A DNA stretch of 64,000 bases from Thermoflavimicrobium daqui (GCF_003313465.1 NZ_KZ845669.1:83149-147148), one strand, 5' to 3'. Shown: positions 30,785 through 40,566, numbered from the stretch's first letter. The notes: generated by a model from the sequence alone, not told the origin. Translations and numbers: made by a program.

Positions 30785-30815
30785 GATGAGCGGCTGATTA
30801 AGAGGCCAACCTTAA
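30785..30815 (+). repeat. Imperfect dispersed repeat, copy 2
   Basis: ATGAGCG-G-C-T-GATTAAGAGG-nn-AACCT, matching copy 1 in the gltX leader at about 24 of 31 positions. The local context can also pair GCTGATT (30793-30799) with AATCAGC (30829-30835). It lies in the gap between natA and the candidate small RNA. Confidence 0.35.
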
Positions 30816-30880
30816 GATAGTGTAATAAATCAGCTTTATGATTGCACCAGCAGGTATGAGCAATAAAAGGTAAAATTCCC

Positions 30881-31018
30881 TAAAAAAAGCTGACACATAT
30901 AATTGGGTGTCAGCTGAGTACAATATGAATAAACTGGAGGAGACAACTCTGAAAATGTATTGCTGAAATTAAAGCTTGTAGAATCTAGCCTTAATGAGGC
31001 TTGAATTTCTACTTTCAC
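30881..31018 (-). ncRNA. Candidate Fur-regulated small RNA (about 138 nt)
   Basis: A minus-strand transcript predicted from its own promoter (31052-31024) to an intrinsic terminator. The terminator stem is AGCTGACAC (30888-30896) with GTGTCAGCT (30907-30915), followed on the minus strand by seven T. The 5' part folds as a two-step hairpin: TTCTAC (31007-31012) with GTAGAA (30978-30983) enclosing AGGCT (30997-31001) with AGCCT (30987-30991). The linker carries UCUCCUCC (30943-30936), complementary to Shine-Dalgarno sequences. Fur box, hairpin, CU-rich linker and terminator together resemble iron-sparing RNAs such as FsrA in layout. No sequence homology to FsrA was established. Confidence 0.6.
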
Positions 31019-31023
31019 AATAA

Positions 31024-31052
31024 ATGATAATGATAATTATTTTCATAATCAA
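31024..31052 (-). promoter_or_regulatory. Promoter with near-consensus Fur box
   Basis: On the minus strand, TTGATT (31052-31047), a 17-bp spacer and TATCAT (31029-31024). GATAATGATAATTATTTTC at 31026-31044 matches the 19-bp Fur consensus at 17 of 19 positions and lies across the -10 and spacer, so bound Fur-Fe(II) should block transcription. No protein gene with a ribosome site starts downstream. Confidence 0.75.
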
Positions 31053-31172
31053 GTGTATTTTAGTAAATTATAAGCCCTCTACGAAATAATAATTTATTTT
31101 GTAAATAAAAAACGACATTATTCACAGCAAAAATTGTCATCGCTTGATATGTTTCACCATTCCGTTGTAAAG

Positions 31173-31358
31173 TTAATGACCTAGTGGTCTATGATTTGCA
31201 ATTAACATGAGTAATTTTTGTGCAAATTGCGCTTCTTTTGGATCCGAAAAGGGATCGGAAACGATATTATCAAGATATGTATAAATATAGTTTAAAGTCA
31301 TTGCTTTTTCTTGATCACTTTTTTTAACGATTTTTTCATGAAGCTCTTTGAGTACCAT
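31173..31358 (-). CDS. Hypothetical small protein (61 residues)
   Basis: Starts at ATG 31358 with AGAGGAG 8 nt upstream, a good Bacillus ribosome site. The product (MVLKELHEKIVKKSD ... KLLMLIANHRPLGH) is soluble, charged and predicted helical, with no signal peptide, membrane segment or cysteines. I do not recognise the family. It lies upstream of the candidate small RNA on the same strand, 120 nt before its promoter, with no terminator seen directly after its stop. Confidence 0.6.
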   Translation of the reverse strand: MVLKELHEKIVKKSDQEKAMTLNYIYTYLDNIVSDPFSDPKEAQFAQKLLMLIANHRPLGH

Positions 31359-31801
31359 ATGTAAAACTCCTCTCCATTTGGTTATTCTCATTTCTCATCC
31401 ATTTACTAAAATATATATTTACTTACTAATAAATATTTATGAAACCATATGTTATTGATAAGGAAAGAAGCTAAGCTACTGTATCCCCATTGGTTTAAGC
31501 ATCTATTCATTTTAGAGATACCCCAAAAAGGAGAGTTAAAACATTAACCTTACTTTCTGTCATAAATAGTATATAATTAACTCTATTTAGTACTTAATTG
31601 GTTGTTTTTTCTTTTTGTATATTCTCCGAGTATAATATGAAAAATAATAAAGAAATTAGCTTACTAGCAAGTATCTTTAAGTCCTGATTTATAAATATCG
31701 AATGAGGATAATCAGGGGGGCTCTGTCTCAAATAGCAGTAATTTAAACTAGGTTATCTATCTCATTTTTGTTATAATTTTACTTAATGTGTTTAATAACT
31801 T
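31359..31801. other. AT-rich intergenic region before the NCS2 permease
   Basis: No gene seen. Several TATAAT-like hexamers occur (for example 31772-31777) without a good -35. I looked for a purine riboswitch core upstream of the permease and found none. Confidence 0.4.
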
Positions 31802-31823
31802 TTGGGTAGGGCGAGGGGCTATA

Positions 31824-31853
31824 ATGAAGAAGGTACGAAGGCGAAGGTGCTAG
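31824..31853 (+). other. Possible 9-codon leader ORF overlapping the permease start
   Basis: GAGGGG (31813-31818) precedes ATG 31824 by 5 nt. The frame encodes MKKVRRRRC and stops at TAG 31851-31853. The GTG start of the permease (31847) lies inside it in another frame. The real permease start has only a weak ribosome site, so coupling through this short frame is conceivable. Confidence 0.25.
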
Positions 31854-33139
31854 AGAGATTTTTTCAACTAAAAAAATACCAATCATCTCTGAAACAAGAG
31901 TTAGTTGCAGGACTTGTTTCATTTTTTACGATTGTTTATATTGTTGTCGTTAACTCATCGATTTTAGCGGACGCAGGAATCCCTTTTGAAGCTGGAGTGA
32001 TTGTGACTGCACTTACCTCATTTGTGGGATGTTTATTGGTAGGACTGTATAGTAATACTCCTATTATATTAGTACCAGGTATGGGGATTAACGCACTGTT
32101 TTCGTATACGATTGTAAAATCAATGGGACTTTCATGGCAAGAAGCCTTGGCAGCCGTTACTGTGTCTGGGCTTATTTTTGTCGTCGTTGCATTCACTAAA
32201 CTGTCCCATTTAATTATGACAGCGATCCCAGACTCATTAAAAAATGCTACAACTGTAGGTATTGGTCTCTTTTTAACGTTTATCGGCTTACAAAAAGGCG
32301 GAATTGTGATTTCTAGCCCAAGTACATTTGTCTCCTTAGGGCATTTAGGAAGTCCACATGTGATCGTTACTATTATAACTTTAATCATTACCTTAGTATT
32401 ATTTGTACGACAAGTTCCTGGTAACTTCCTGATTAGTATCGTCTTGGGAACAGGACTTTCCTTTATTTGGGGAATCGTTGATATTAGTCATCTTCAGAGT
32501 ACTGCGCTTCCTTTTGCTAGTTATGCCAAAGTATTTATGGGCTTCTCTTTTGCAAAGTGGTGGAGCTTGCCGTTTTGGGTGGCAACTTTTTCGTTAGCTT
32601 TGGTGGTTATTTTTGAAAACATGGGTCTGGTTCATGGATATCTTCAACAGTTAGGGCGTCCTGAAGACCAGTCTCGGGTATTACAAGCGAATGCTATTTC
32701 TGCGGCGAGCTGTGGTTTGCTTGGAACCAGCCCGACAGTATCTACAGCTGAAACGGTTGCAGGTATTGCGGCAGGGGGACGAACAGGTCTTACTGCTATC
32801 ATCACTGGCACGTTATTTTTGATCGCTTTATTTTTTATTCCTTATATTCGGTTGATCCCGGATAGTGCTATTGCCCCTATTTTAATTTTGATCGGGGGAA
32901 TTATGATCCAAAGCATCCAAAGCATCAACTTCAAAGATTTGAGTGAAGGTCTTCCTGCTTTTTTTGTGATTGTATTTATTCCTTTAACCTACAGTATTGT
33001 TGATGGGCTCGCTTTTGGATTTATCGCATATCCTTTGTTAAAATTAGTATTGGGTAAACGAAAAGAAGTAGCTTTTCCACTTTACTTGGTTTCATTTTTA
33101 TTTCTACTGAATTTCGTTATAAATGCCCTAGAAATGTAA
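31847..33139 (+). CDS. NCS2 family purine permease (AzgA/PbuG-like)
   Basis: A 430-residue membrane protein with 12-14 hydrophobic segments. The diagnostic motif is VPGMGINALFSYTIV near residue 86, close to the PGMGxNAxFxYT pattern of the AzgA/PbuG purine transporters. SAASCGLLGTSPTVSTAETVAGIAAGGRTGLTA matches the second conserved half of the family. Likely substrates are adenine, guanine or hypoxanthine. GTG 31847 is the best in-frame start by alignment length; a TTG at 31802 would add 15 basic residues. The pathway fits the adenine deaminase relic at 7.8 kb. Confidence 0.87.
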   Translation: MLERFFQLKKYQSSLKQELVAGLVSFFTIVYIVVVNSSILADAGIPFEAGVIVTALTSFVGCLLVGLYSNTPIILVPGMGINALFSYTIVKSMGLSWQEALAAVTVSGLIFVVVAFTKLSHLIMTAIPDSLKNATTVGIGLFLTFIGLQKGGIVISSPSTFVSLGHLGSPHVIVTIITLIITLVLFVRQVPGNFLISIVLGTGLSFIWGIVDISHLQSTALPFASYAKVFMGFSFAKWWSLPFWVATFSLALVVIFENMGLVHGYLQQLGRPEDQSRVLQANAISAASCGLLGTSPTVSTAETVAGIAAGGRTGLTAIITGTLFLIALFFIPYIRLIPDSAIAPILILIGGIMIQSIQSINFKDLSEGLPAFFVIVFIPLTYSIVDGLAFGFIAYPLLKLVLGKRKEVAFPLYLVSFLFLLNFVINALEM

Positions 33140-33143
33140 AAAT

Positions 33144-33180
33144 AAAAGCTGTTTCCTTGATGCAGAGGGAGCAGCTTTTG
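33144..33180 (+). terminator. Terminator after the NCS2 permease
   Basis: AAAAGCTGTTTCC (33144-33156) pairs with GGGAGCAGCTTTT (33167-33179), 13 bp including two G-U pairs, with a T-rich 3' arm. Confidence 0.8.
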
Positions 33181-33690
33181 TTGTGTTTAAATTGGTTATG
33201 GATTAAATAAGACAATGTCTAAGGGGATGGCTCAATATAGAATTAAATTAATATAAACGATGATATTATTTGCATATATACAAAGATACGAGCGGAAAAT
33301 GGACAGGGATTTGGATGTGAGGTAATTAAAAAGGCAAATTCAAAGTATAATTGAATATTGGATAGGTTTATGAAGTACCTATAAGATATTGAAATTCATG
33401 TAACTTGCCAAGCTGCTCTGGCTATACATTAAAAATGTTTTAGAAATAGGCAATATTGTGACTATAGAAGTACTGTAACTTCGGATATTGAGGTCTAGCG
33501 GCATTTTGTTTAAGAGTTGAACCTCGCTTATTAATTTTAACTTGTTTTTTTTTCTAACTATGTAATAATTAATAAGTTGTTACTGTATATAGATGAACTA
33601 ATGGAAGAGAGTATTGATAACAAAAATGCCATATTAGCTGTCGGTATGTAATTTTTATCGATTTTTTGGCGAAACCATAACAATTTCTCT
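33181..33690. other. Intergenic region before the S10 operon
   Basis: About 510 nt, AT-rich, without a supportable gene on either strand. A loose third copy of the dispersed repeat (TAGCGGC ... TTTAAGAG ... AACCTCG) lies at about 33495-33526, with GAGGT (33490-33494) able to pair with ACCTC. Nothing else was seen. Confidence 0.4.
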
Positions 33691-34161
<471 letters not shown>

Positions 34162-34194
34162 TCTGTCATTTTCTTATGCTAGGAGGTGTACAAG

Positions 34195-34824
34195 GTGAAA
34201 GGTATTCTTGGGAAAAAGATTGGGATGACTCAAATCTTTAATGAAGAGGGAGTTGTAATCCCAGTTACCGTTATCCAAGCAGGTCCATGTGTCGTTCTGC
34301 AAAAGAAAGAGCTGGATACTGACGGATATGAAGCGATTCAGATCGGATATGATGAGAAAAAAGAACATCGGGCTAATCGTCCAGAGTTGGGACATGCCAA
34401 AAAGGCGAATGCCAAACCACAAAAGATTGTTCGTGAAATCCGTGGCGTAAACCCAGCTGAATATGAATTGGGTAGCGAATTAAAAGTAGATATCTTTGGT
34501 GCAGGTGAACTCGTTGATGTGACAGGCACTTCGAAAGGTAAAGGTTTTGCTGGTGCGATCAAACGTCACAACCAAGCTCGTGGACCTATGAGTCACGGTT
34601 CTCGTTACCATCGTGGTCCTGGTTCACTCGGTGCTATTGCTCCTAACCGCGTATTTAAAGGACAAACCTTACCTGGACGTATGGGTGGAGAAAAAGTTAC
34701 CGTCCAAAACCTTGAAGTAGCAGGAATCGATACTGAACGCAACTTAATTATGATTAAAGGTTCCGTACCTGGACCTAAAAATAGTTATGTATTTATTAAA
34801 TCTGCCGTAAAAGCTGCTAAGTAA
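34195..34824 (+). CDS. rplC: 50S ribosomal protein L3
   Basis: A 209-residue early-assembly protein near the peptidyl transferase centre. GTG start at 34195, preceded by AGGAGGTG (34181-34188). The N-terminus [14 protein letters not shown] and the extension [23 protein letters not shown] are typical. Same length as in B. subtilis. Confidence 0.98.
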   Translation: MKGILGKKIGMTQIFNEEGVVIPVTVIQAGPCVVLQKKELDTDGYEAIQIGYDEKKEHRANRPELGHAKKANAKPQKIVREIRGVNPAEYELGSELKVDIFGAGELVDVTGTSKGKGFAGAIKRHNQARGPMSHGSRYHRGPGSLGAIAPNRVFKGQTLPGRMGGEKVTVQNLEVAGIDTERNLIMIKGSVPGPKNSYVFIKSAVKAAK

Positions 34825-34849
34825 TTGACTGAAGGAAGGAGGATTTATC

Positions 34850-35476
34850 ATGCCAAAGGTTCAAGTGCTAGATGTAAACGGTCAGCAAGTTGGGGAAGTG
34901 GAATTATCAGAGGCTGTATTTGGTATTACTCCCAACAAAGCTGTATTGCATGATGCAGTAGTGATGCAACAAGCATCGCTTAGAAAAGGTACTCATGCAA
35001 CCAAAAATCGAGCAGCAGTGAGTGGTGGCGGAAGAAAGCCATGGCGCCAAAAAGGAACGGGTCGTGCTCGTGCAGGTAGCATTCGTTCCCCGCTTTGGGT
35101 AGGTGGTGGTGTTGTTTTCGGACCACAACCACGTAACTATGCTTACAAAATGCCAAAAAAAGTTCGCCGTCTTGCGATTAAGTCTGCTCTATCTACTAAA
35201 GTGAATGAGAATGGACTGGTTGTACTCGATCAATTGCAACTTGAGCAACCAAAAACCCGTGAAATGGTTAAAGTATTAAATAACCTAGGTGCAGATCGGA
35301 AAGCACTCGTTGTAACAGACCAGCTTGAGGATAATGCAGTATTATCTGTACGCAACATTCCAGGAGTAAAATTGATCCATGCAGATGGATTAAATGTACT
35401 TGATGTGTTGTATCATGATAAATTAATTCTCACTCGTGGTGCTGTAAATCGCGTTGAGGAGGTGCTTGGCCAGTGA
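34850..35476 (+). CDS. rplD: 50S ribosomal protein L4
   Basis: A 208-residue protein lining the exit tunnel. The tunnel loop [30 protein letters not shown] is intact and carries the wild-type macrolide-sensitive residues. AGGAGG lies before the ATG. The stop overlaps rplW by 4 nt. Confidence 0.98.
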   Translation: MPKVQVLDVNGQQVGEVELSEAVFGITPNKAVLHDAVVMQQASLRKGTHATKNRAAVSGGGRKPWRQKGTGRARAGSIRSPLWVGGGVVFGPQPRNYAYKMPKKVRRLAIKSALSTKVNENGLVVLDQLQLEQPKTREMVKVLNNLGADRKALVVTDQLEDNAVLSVRNIPGVKLIHADGLNVLDVLYHDKLILTRGAVNRVEEVLGQ

Positions 35477-35763
35477 AAGACCCACGCGATATTATCCGTC
35501 GTCCAGTTATTACCGAACAATCTACTGAAATGATGGAACAAGGTAAGTATGTTTTTGAAGTAGATATTCGTGCTAATAAAGTGGAGATCAAAAAAGCGAT
35601 CGAAAAAATCTTTGACGGTGTTAAAGTTGATAAAGTAAACACATTACGTGTACCAGGTAAACAAAAACGTTATGGTCGTTACACAGGTCGCACTCCTGAG
35701 CGTAAAAAAGCGGTCGTAAAACTCGCTGAAGACAGCAAACCTATTGAAATTTTCGAAGCGTAA
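35473..35763 (+). CDS. rplW: 50S ribosomal protein L23
   Basis: A 96-residue protein at the tunnel exit that docks SRP and trigger factor. Begins [20 protein letters not shown] from a GTG start overlapping rplD. The ribosome site GAGGAGG lies in rplD. The basic loop is [21 protein letters not shown]. Confidence 0.98.
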   Translation: MKDPRDIIRRPVITEQSTEMMEQGKYVFEVDIRANKVEIKKAIEKIFDGVKVDKVNTLRVPGKQKRYGRYTGRTPERKKAVVKLAEDSKPIEIFEA

Positions 35764-35797
35764 TTACGCTATCATAGGATAAAGGAGGGAAAGTGAA

Positions 35798-36628
35798 GTG
35801 GGTATCAAGCATTTTAAACCGGTGACACCATCCCGTCGTCATATGACATCATCTACTTTTGAAGAAATCACTACTGATAAGCCGGAGAAGTCTCTGGTTG
35901 TCAACCTGAACAAAAAAGCAGGTCGTAACAACCAAGGTAAATTAACCGTGCGCCATCAAGGTGGTGGACATAAGCGTAAATACCGGATCATCGACTTCAA
36001 ACGGAATAAAGATGGTATTGTAGGTAAAGTGGCTACCATTGAGTATGATCCAAACCGTTCTGCTAACATTGCGCTTATTCATTACCGTGATGGTGAAAAA
36101 CGTTATATCCTAGCACCTCATGGATTGAAAGTAGGAACTGAAATCGTTTCAGGTCCTGATGCAGATATCCGTGTTGGTAATGCATTACCACTTCGTAATA
36201 TCCCAGTAGGTACTGTAATTCACAATATCGAGTTAAAACCAGGTCGTGGTGGACAACTTGTACGTGCAGCAGGTGCTTCTGCACAACTATTGGGTAAAGA
36301 AGGTAAATATGCGATTATTCGTCTAACCTCTGGCGAAACACGTATGGTGCTTTTAGATTGTCGTGCAACGATTGGTCAAGTAGGTAACTTGGATCATGAG
36401 TTAATCACCATTGGTAAAGCAGGTCGTTCTCGTTGGTTAGGTAAGCGCCCAACTGTTCGTGGATCTGTCATGAACCCAGTTGATCACCCACACGGTGGTG
36501 GTGAAGGTAGAGCACCAATCGGACGTAAATCACCAATGAGTCCATGGGGTAAACCAACGCTTGGCTACAAAACCCGTAAGAAAAACAAGGCTTCTGATAA
36601 ATACATTATCCGTCGTCGCAAAAAATAA
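35798..36628 (+). CDS. rplB: 50S ribosomal protein L2
   Basis: A 276-residue core peptidyl-transferase protein. GTG start ([19 protein letters not shown]) after AAAGGAGGG. The C-terminal catalytic-region motif [19 protein letters not shown] includes the conserved His. Confidence 0.98.
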   Translation: MGIKHFKPVTPSRRHMTSSTFEEITTDKPEKSLVVNLNKKAGRNNQGKLTVRHQGGGHKRKYRIIDFKRNKDGIVGKVATIEYDPNRSANIALIHYRDGEKRYILAPHGLKVGTEIVSGPDADIRVGNALPLRNIPVGTVIHNIELKPGRGGQLVRAAGASAQLLGKEGKYAIIRLTSGETRMVLLDCRATIGQVGNLDHELITIGKAGRSRWLGKRPTVRGSVMNPVDHPHGGGEGRAPIGRKSPMSPWGKPTLGYKTRKKNKASDKYIIRRRKK

Positions 36629-36670
36629 ACATGCTTTTAAAATACCCTCACTCGAAGGGAGGTTCAAAAT

Positions 36671-36952
36671 ATGGGCCGCAGCTTGAAAAAAGGACCTTTT
36701 GCGGATCAACATCTTTTGAAAAAAGTTGAAGAGCTGAATGAAAAGAACGAAAAACGCGTGATAAAAACATGGTCTCGTCGTTCTACTATTTTCCCTGAGT
36801 TTGTTGGTCATACATTTGCGGTTCACGATGGTCGCAAACATGTGCCTGTTTATGTATCCGAAGATATGGTAGGTCATAAATTGGGTGAGTTTGTACCGAC
36901 TCGGACTTACAAAGGTCACGCAGGTGATGATAAGAAAACACGTAAACGGTAG
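36671..36952 (+). CDS. rpsS: 30S ribosomal protein S19
   Basis: A 93-residue head protein, [20 protein letters not shown], with [33 protein letters not shown] precedes the ATG. Normal S10-operon position between rplB and rplV. Confidence 0.98.
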   Translation: MGRSLKKGPFADQHLLKKVEELNEKNEKRVIKTWSRRSTIFPEFVGHTFAVHDGRKHVPVYVSEDMVGHKLGEFVPTRTYKGHAGDDKKTRKR

Positions 36953-36983
36953 AGGATAGGAAAGCGAGAGAGGAGGGAAGTAG

Positions 36984-37316
36984 ATGTCTGCAAAAGCCAT
37001 TGCACGTTATGTGCGAATCAGTCCACGCAAAGCGCGCTTGGTAATCGACTTAATTCGCGGAAAATCTGTAGATGAAGCTTTAGCTATTTTAAAATTTACT
37101 CCTCGTGCCGCCTCGCCAATCATTGAAAAAGTGCTTTTGTCAGCGATAGCGAACGCTGAGCATAACAAAAACCTAGATCGTAGTAATCTTTTGGTAACAA
37201 AAGCATTTGTAGATGAGGGGCCAACTATGAAGCGCTATATGCCTCGTGCTATGGGGCGTGCGAGCCGGATTAATAAGCGTACCAGCCACATTACAGTGGT
37301 TGTTGGTGAAAAATAA
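36984..37316 (+). CDS. rplV: 50S ribosomal protein L22
   Basis: A 110-residue tunnel protein. [20 protein letters not shown] at the N-terminus and the tunnel beta-hairpin [26 protein letters not shown] are both present and undeleted. GAGGAGGG lies upstream of the ATG. Confidence 0.98.
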   Translation: MSAKAIARYVRISPRKARLVIDLIRGKSVDEALAILKFTPRAASPIIEKVLLSAIANAEHNKNLDRSNLLVTKAFVDEGPTMKRYMPRAMGRASRINKRTSHITVVVGEK

Positions 37317-37343
37317 TCATGATGGAATAAGGAGGGAAGAAGA

Positions 37344-38003
37344 TTGGGTCAGAAGGTAAGTCCTATTGGTCTGCGTGTTGGGATCATTCGCGACTGGGAT
37401 TCCAAATGGTATGCAGACAAAGACTATGCAGAACTGTTACATGAAGACATTAAAGTCCGTGAGTATGTCAAAAACCGCTTGAAAGATGCTGCAGTTTCTC
37501 GTATTGAGATCGAACGTGCTGCAAATCGCGTAAATATTACTATTCACACTGCAAAACCTGGGATGGTAATTGGTAAAGGCGGTTCTGAAGTTGAAGCACT
37601 TCGTTTAGCGCTTGCTAATCTTACTAATAAAAAAGTGCACATCAATATCTCTGAGATTAAAAATCCTGAATTGGATGCTCTCTTGGTAGCTGAAAACATT
37701 GCACAGCAATTAGAGCGTCGTGTTTCTTTCCGTCGTGCAATGAAGCAATCTATTCAAAGAGTGATTCGTGCTGGTGCTAAAGGAATTCGTACACAAGTCA
37801 GTGGACGTTTAGGTGGTGCAGATATCGCTCGTAGTGAAGGATACAGTGAAGGAACAGTACCACTTCACACTTTACGTGCAGATATTGACTACGGCTTTGC
37901 TGAAGCACATACCACTTATGGTCGTATCGGCGTCAAAGTATGGATTTATCGTGGTGAAGTACTCCCTACCAAAAATAAGGGAGAAGTGGAAGGAGGGAAG
38001 TAA
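37344..38003 (+). CDS. rpsC: 30S ribosomal protein S3
   Basis: A 219-residue protein at the mRNA entry channel. It uses a TTG start at 37344, supported by GGAGGG (37331-37336) and by the universal N-terminus [21 protein letters not shown]-2 domain motif [14 protein letters not shown]. Confidence 0.97.
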   Translation: MGQKVSPIGLRVGIIRDWDSKWYADKDYAELLHEDIKVREYVKNRLKDAAVSRIEIERAANRVNITIHTAKPGMVIGKGGSEVEALRLALANLTNKKVHINISEIKNPELDALLVAENIAQQLERRVSFRRAMKQSIQRVIRAGAKGIRTQVSGRLGGADIARSEGYSEGTVPLHTLRADIDYGFAEAHTTYGRIGVKVWIYRGEVLPTKNKGEVEGGK

Positions 38004-38006
38004 TCC

Positions 38007-38435
38007 ATGTTAATGCCAAAACGAGTGAAATTCCGTCGTCAACACCGTGGTAAAATGAAAGGTCGTGCAAAGGGTGGCACGGAAGTAGCCTTCGGTGAAT
38101 ATGGTTTACAGGCATTAGAGCCATCTTGGATTACGAACCGTCAGATCGAAGCTGCCCGTGTGGCGATGACCCGCTATATGAAACGTGGTGGTAAAGTTTG
38201 GATCAAGATCTTCCCAGATAAGCCGATTACTCAAAAACCTTTAGAGGTACGGATGGGTAGCGGTAAAGGTTCTCCAGAAAAATGGGTGGCTGTCGTTAAA
38301 CCAGGTAAAATCATGTTTGAAATTGCAGGCGTATCGGAAGAAATCGCACGCGAAGCAATGCGTCTTGCAGCAAACAAACTACCAATTAAAACGAAATTTG
38401 TAAAACGTGAGGCGGGTGGAACAGATGAAAGCTAA
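38007..38435 (+). CDS. rplP: 50S ribosomal protein L16
   Basis: A 142-residue A-site protein, [24 protein letters not shown], with [23 protein letters not shown]. The ATG at 38007 follows AAGGAGGG. Its end overlaps rpmC by 11 nt. Confidence 0.98.
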   Translation: MLMPKRVKFRRQHRGKMKGRAKGGTEVAFGEYGLQALEPSWITNRQIEAARVAMTRYMKRGGKVWIKIFPDKPITQKPLEVRMGSGKGSPEKWVAVVKPGKIMFEIAGVSEEIAREAMRLAANKLPIKTKFVKREAGGTDES

Positions 38436-38637
38436 AGAGGTATTAGAGTTGACCACCGCCGAAATCGAGCAAAAGCTCGCACAGTACAAGGAAGAACTGT
38501 TTAACCTCCGTTTTCAAAAAGCAATTGGGCATTTAGAAAACCCTGCTCGTTTAAGCCAAGTTCGTAAAAATATTGCTCGTTGTAAAACAGTACTCCGTGA
38601 GCGTGAACTAGGCATCGAAAGGAGGAAACAGGGATGA
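38425..38637 (+). CDS. rpmC: 50S ribosomal protein L29
   Basis: A 70-residue helical protein at the tunnel exit ([18 protein letters not shown], then [27 protein letters not shown]). I use ATG 38425, inside the rplP end; an upstream in-frame start at 38407 gives a non-family tail. Overlaps rpsQ by 4 nt. Confidence 0.96.
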   Translation: MKAKEVLELTTAEIEQKLAQYKEELFNLRFQKAIGHLENPARLSQVRKNIARCKTVLRERELGIERRKQG

Positions 38638-38900
38638 GCCAGCGCACAACGCGCCGTAAAGTACGTGTCGGCAAAGTGGTTAGCGATAAAATGGATAAAA
38701 CGATCGTCGTCAGCGTAGAAACTTACAAAAGACATTCTCTATACGGTAAACGTGTTAAATATACGAAGAAATTCAAAGCGCATGATGAGTTAAATCAAGC
38801 AAAAGTGGGCGATATCGTACGGATTATGGAAACTCGTCCACTCTCCAAAGAAAAACGTTGGCGTTTAGTTGATATCGTTGAAGAAGCAGTAATTATTTAA
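38634..38900 (+). CDS. rpsQ: 30S ribosomal protein S17
   Basis: An 88-residue OB-fold protein: [23 protein letters not shown] and [25 protein letters not shown]. The ATG overlaps the rpmC stop; AGGAGG lies in rpmC. Confidence 0.98.
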   Translation: MSQRTTRRKVRVGKVVSDKMDKTIVVSVETYKRHSLYGKRVKYTKKFKAHDELNQAKVGDIVRIMETRPLSKEKRWRLVDIVEEAVII

Positions 38901-38939
38901 TGTGTTCCTGTTGATTTTAAGCCGGAAGGAGGAAATACG

Positions 38940-39308
38940 ATGATTCAACCTCAAAGTCGCCTTCGTGTTGCAGACAACTCCGGTGCAAAAGAAATTATGT
39001 GTATCCGTGTGTTAGGTGGTTCTAAAAGAGCCTCTGCAGGTATTGGCGATATCATCGTGGCTTCTGTGAAACAAGCAACACCCGGTGGCGTTGTTAAGAA
39101 GGGTGACGTTGTTAAAGCAGTTATCGTTCGCACAGTTCGCCCATCTCGTCGTCAAGATGGTTCTTACATTCGATTCGATGAGAATGCTGCTGTTATCATT
39201 AAAGAAGACAAGAGCCCAAGGGGTACACGTATCTTCGGACCAGTAGCTCGTGAATTACGTGAGCGTGATTTTATGAAAATCGTATCTCTTGCACCAGAAG
39301 TGCTATAA
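38940..39308 (+). CDS. rplN: 50S ribosomal protein L14
   Basis: A 122-residue protein, [27 protein letters not shown], bridging to 16S helix 44 and ending [21 protein letters not shown] before the ATG. Confidence 0.98.
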   Translation: MIQPQSRLRVADNSGAKEIMCIRVLGGSKRASAGIGDIIVASVKQATPGGVVKKGDVVKAVIVRTVRPSRRQDGSYIRFDENAAVIIKEDKSPRGTRIFGPVARELRERDFMKIVSLAPEVL

Positions 39309-39356
39309 TGACTGTTTGATTTAGATACACCCCGAAAAAGTAAGGAGGTGCAATGC

Positions 39357-39752
39357 ATGGCAGCGAAAAAGGCAAACTCTAAGCCAAATAAGCTTCACAT
39401 CAAAAAAGATGACGTTGTGATCGTCATGCGCGGGAAAGAAGCGCCTTACTTCGATGAAAAGCAAGGTAAAAAGGTTTATACCAAAGGGCGGGTTATTAAA
39501 GTATTCCCTAAAGAAGAGCGGGTGCTAGTTGAAGGATGCAATATTGTGAAAAAGCATTCCCGTCCAACTCAAACAAACCCACAAGGTGGAATTATTGAGA
39601 AAGAAGCGCCTATTCACGTTTCAAATGTGATGATTGAAGACCCAAAAACCAAGCAACCAACCCGTATTGGTTATAAGTTCATCGAAGGTAAAAACGGAGA
39701 AAAGAAAAAAGTACGTTACGCTAAAAAATCCGGCGAAATTCTAGATAAATAA
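39357..39752 (+). CDS. rplX: 50S ribosomal protein L24, extended form
   Basis: Initiator of 50S assembly that sits at the tunnel exit. At 131 residues it is longer than the usual 101-105. It has about 14 extra N-terminal residues ([14 protein letters not shown]) before [13 protein letters not shown]. The KOW loop, normally SGKDKGKQGTI, reads [23 protein letters not shown], about ten residues longer. The remainder ([38 protein letters not shown]) is standard. AAGGAGGTG (39342-39350) fixes ATG 39357, so the extension is not an annotation artefact. Confidence 0.96.
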   Translation: MAAKKANSKPNKLHIKKDDVVIVMRGKEAPYFDEKQGKKVYTKGRVIKVFPKEERVLVEGCNIVKKHSRPTQTNPQGGIIEKEAPIHVSNVMIEDPKTKQPTRIGYKFIEGKNGEKKKVRYAKKSGEILDK

Positions 39753-39778
39753 TGTGGTAAAGAAGGGAGGTCAATCTA

Positions 39779-40321
39779 ATGGCAGCTCGATTAAAAGAAC
39801 TTTACCTCAATGAGGTTAATCCTGCATTGATGAAAAAGTTTAACTATCAATCAACAATGCAAGTACCAAAGATCGAGAAAGTTGTAATTAATATGGGATT
39901 AGGTGAAGCCGTTCAAAACTCCAAAGTTTTGGATCATGCAGTTGCTGATCTCGCAACCATCTCTGGTCAAAAGCCAGTAATTACTCGTGCGAAAAAATCA
40001 ATTGCTGGTTTTAAATTGCGTGAAGGAATGCCAATTGGTGCGAAAGTAACTCTTCGTGGTGAGCGCATGTATCACTTTTTGGATAAATTGATGAATGTAG
40101 CATTGCCACGAGTTCGTGACTTCCGTGGTGTTTCCCAAAAATCATTTGATGGACGTGGAAACTATACATTGGGCTTAAAAGAGCAATTGATCTTCCCAGA
40201 GATTGATTATGATAAAATTGACAAAGTTCGTGGTATGGATGTCGTCATTGTAACTTCTGCTAATTCGGATGAAGAGGCACGTGAACTATTAACCCTAATG
40301 GGTATGCCGTTCCGTAAATAA
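39779..40321 (+). CDS. rplE: 50S ribosomal protein L5
   Basis: A 180-residue 5S rRNA-binding protein with [26 protein letters not shown] and the loop [35 protein letters not shown] precedes the ATG. Confidence 0.98.
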   Translation: MAARLKELYLNEVNPALMKKFNYQSTMQVPKIEKVVINMGLGEAVQNSKVLDHAVADLATISGQKPVITRAKKSIAGFKLREGMPIGAKVTLRGERMYHFLDKLMNVALPRVRDFRGVSQKSFDGRGNYTLGLKEQLIFPEIDYDKIDKVRGMDVVIVTSANSDEEARELLTLMGMPFRK

Positions 40322-40359
40322 TAAGCGTTGATAAATTTATTTAAAAAGGAGGGAATCCA

Positions 40360-40545
40360 ATGGCCAAGAAGTCAATGATCGCCAAAGCGAAGCGTCAACC
40401 AAAATTCCAAGTACGTGCTTATACTCGTTGCGAACGTTGCGGTCGTCCACATTCGGTACTTCGTAAATTCCGTCTGTGTCGTATCTGCTTCCGTGAATTG
40501 GCTTATAAAGGGCAGATTCCCGGCGTGAAAAAAGCAAGCTGGTAA
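40360..40545 (+). CDS. rpsZ: 30S ribosomal protein S14 type Z
   Basis: A 61-residue zinc-binding S14 with two CxxC motifs: CERCGRPH and CRICFRELA. It follows rplE, as in the spc operon of Bacillales. AAAGGAGGG upstream. Confidence 0.98.
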   Translation: MAKKSMIAKAKRQPKFQVRAYTRCERCGRPHSVLRKFRLCRICFRELAYKGQIPGVKKASW

Positions 40546-40566
40546 ACAGGAAGGAGGGACTAAGTC

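Noticed and set aside
30934..30962. GGAGGAG on the plus strand as a ribosome site
   Set aside because: The following ATG frame (after CTGAAA) stops after three codons. The same bases are the CU-rich segment of the minus-strand RNA.
30836..31018. 60-codon minus-strand frame starting just after the Fur box
   Set aside because: GTG start has no ribosome site, and the frame runs through the intrinsic terminator hairpin. A non-coding RNA explains the region better.
31641..31801. Purine riboswitch upstream of the NCS2 permease
   Set aside because: Looked for the conserved junction bases and loop-loop pairing and found none.
24852..33690. Mobile element or prophage as the source of the island
   Set aside because: No transposase, integrase, terminal inverted repeats or target duplication found.
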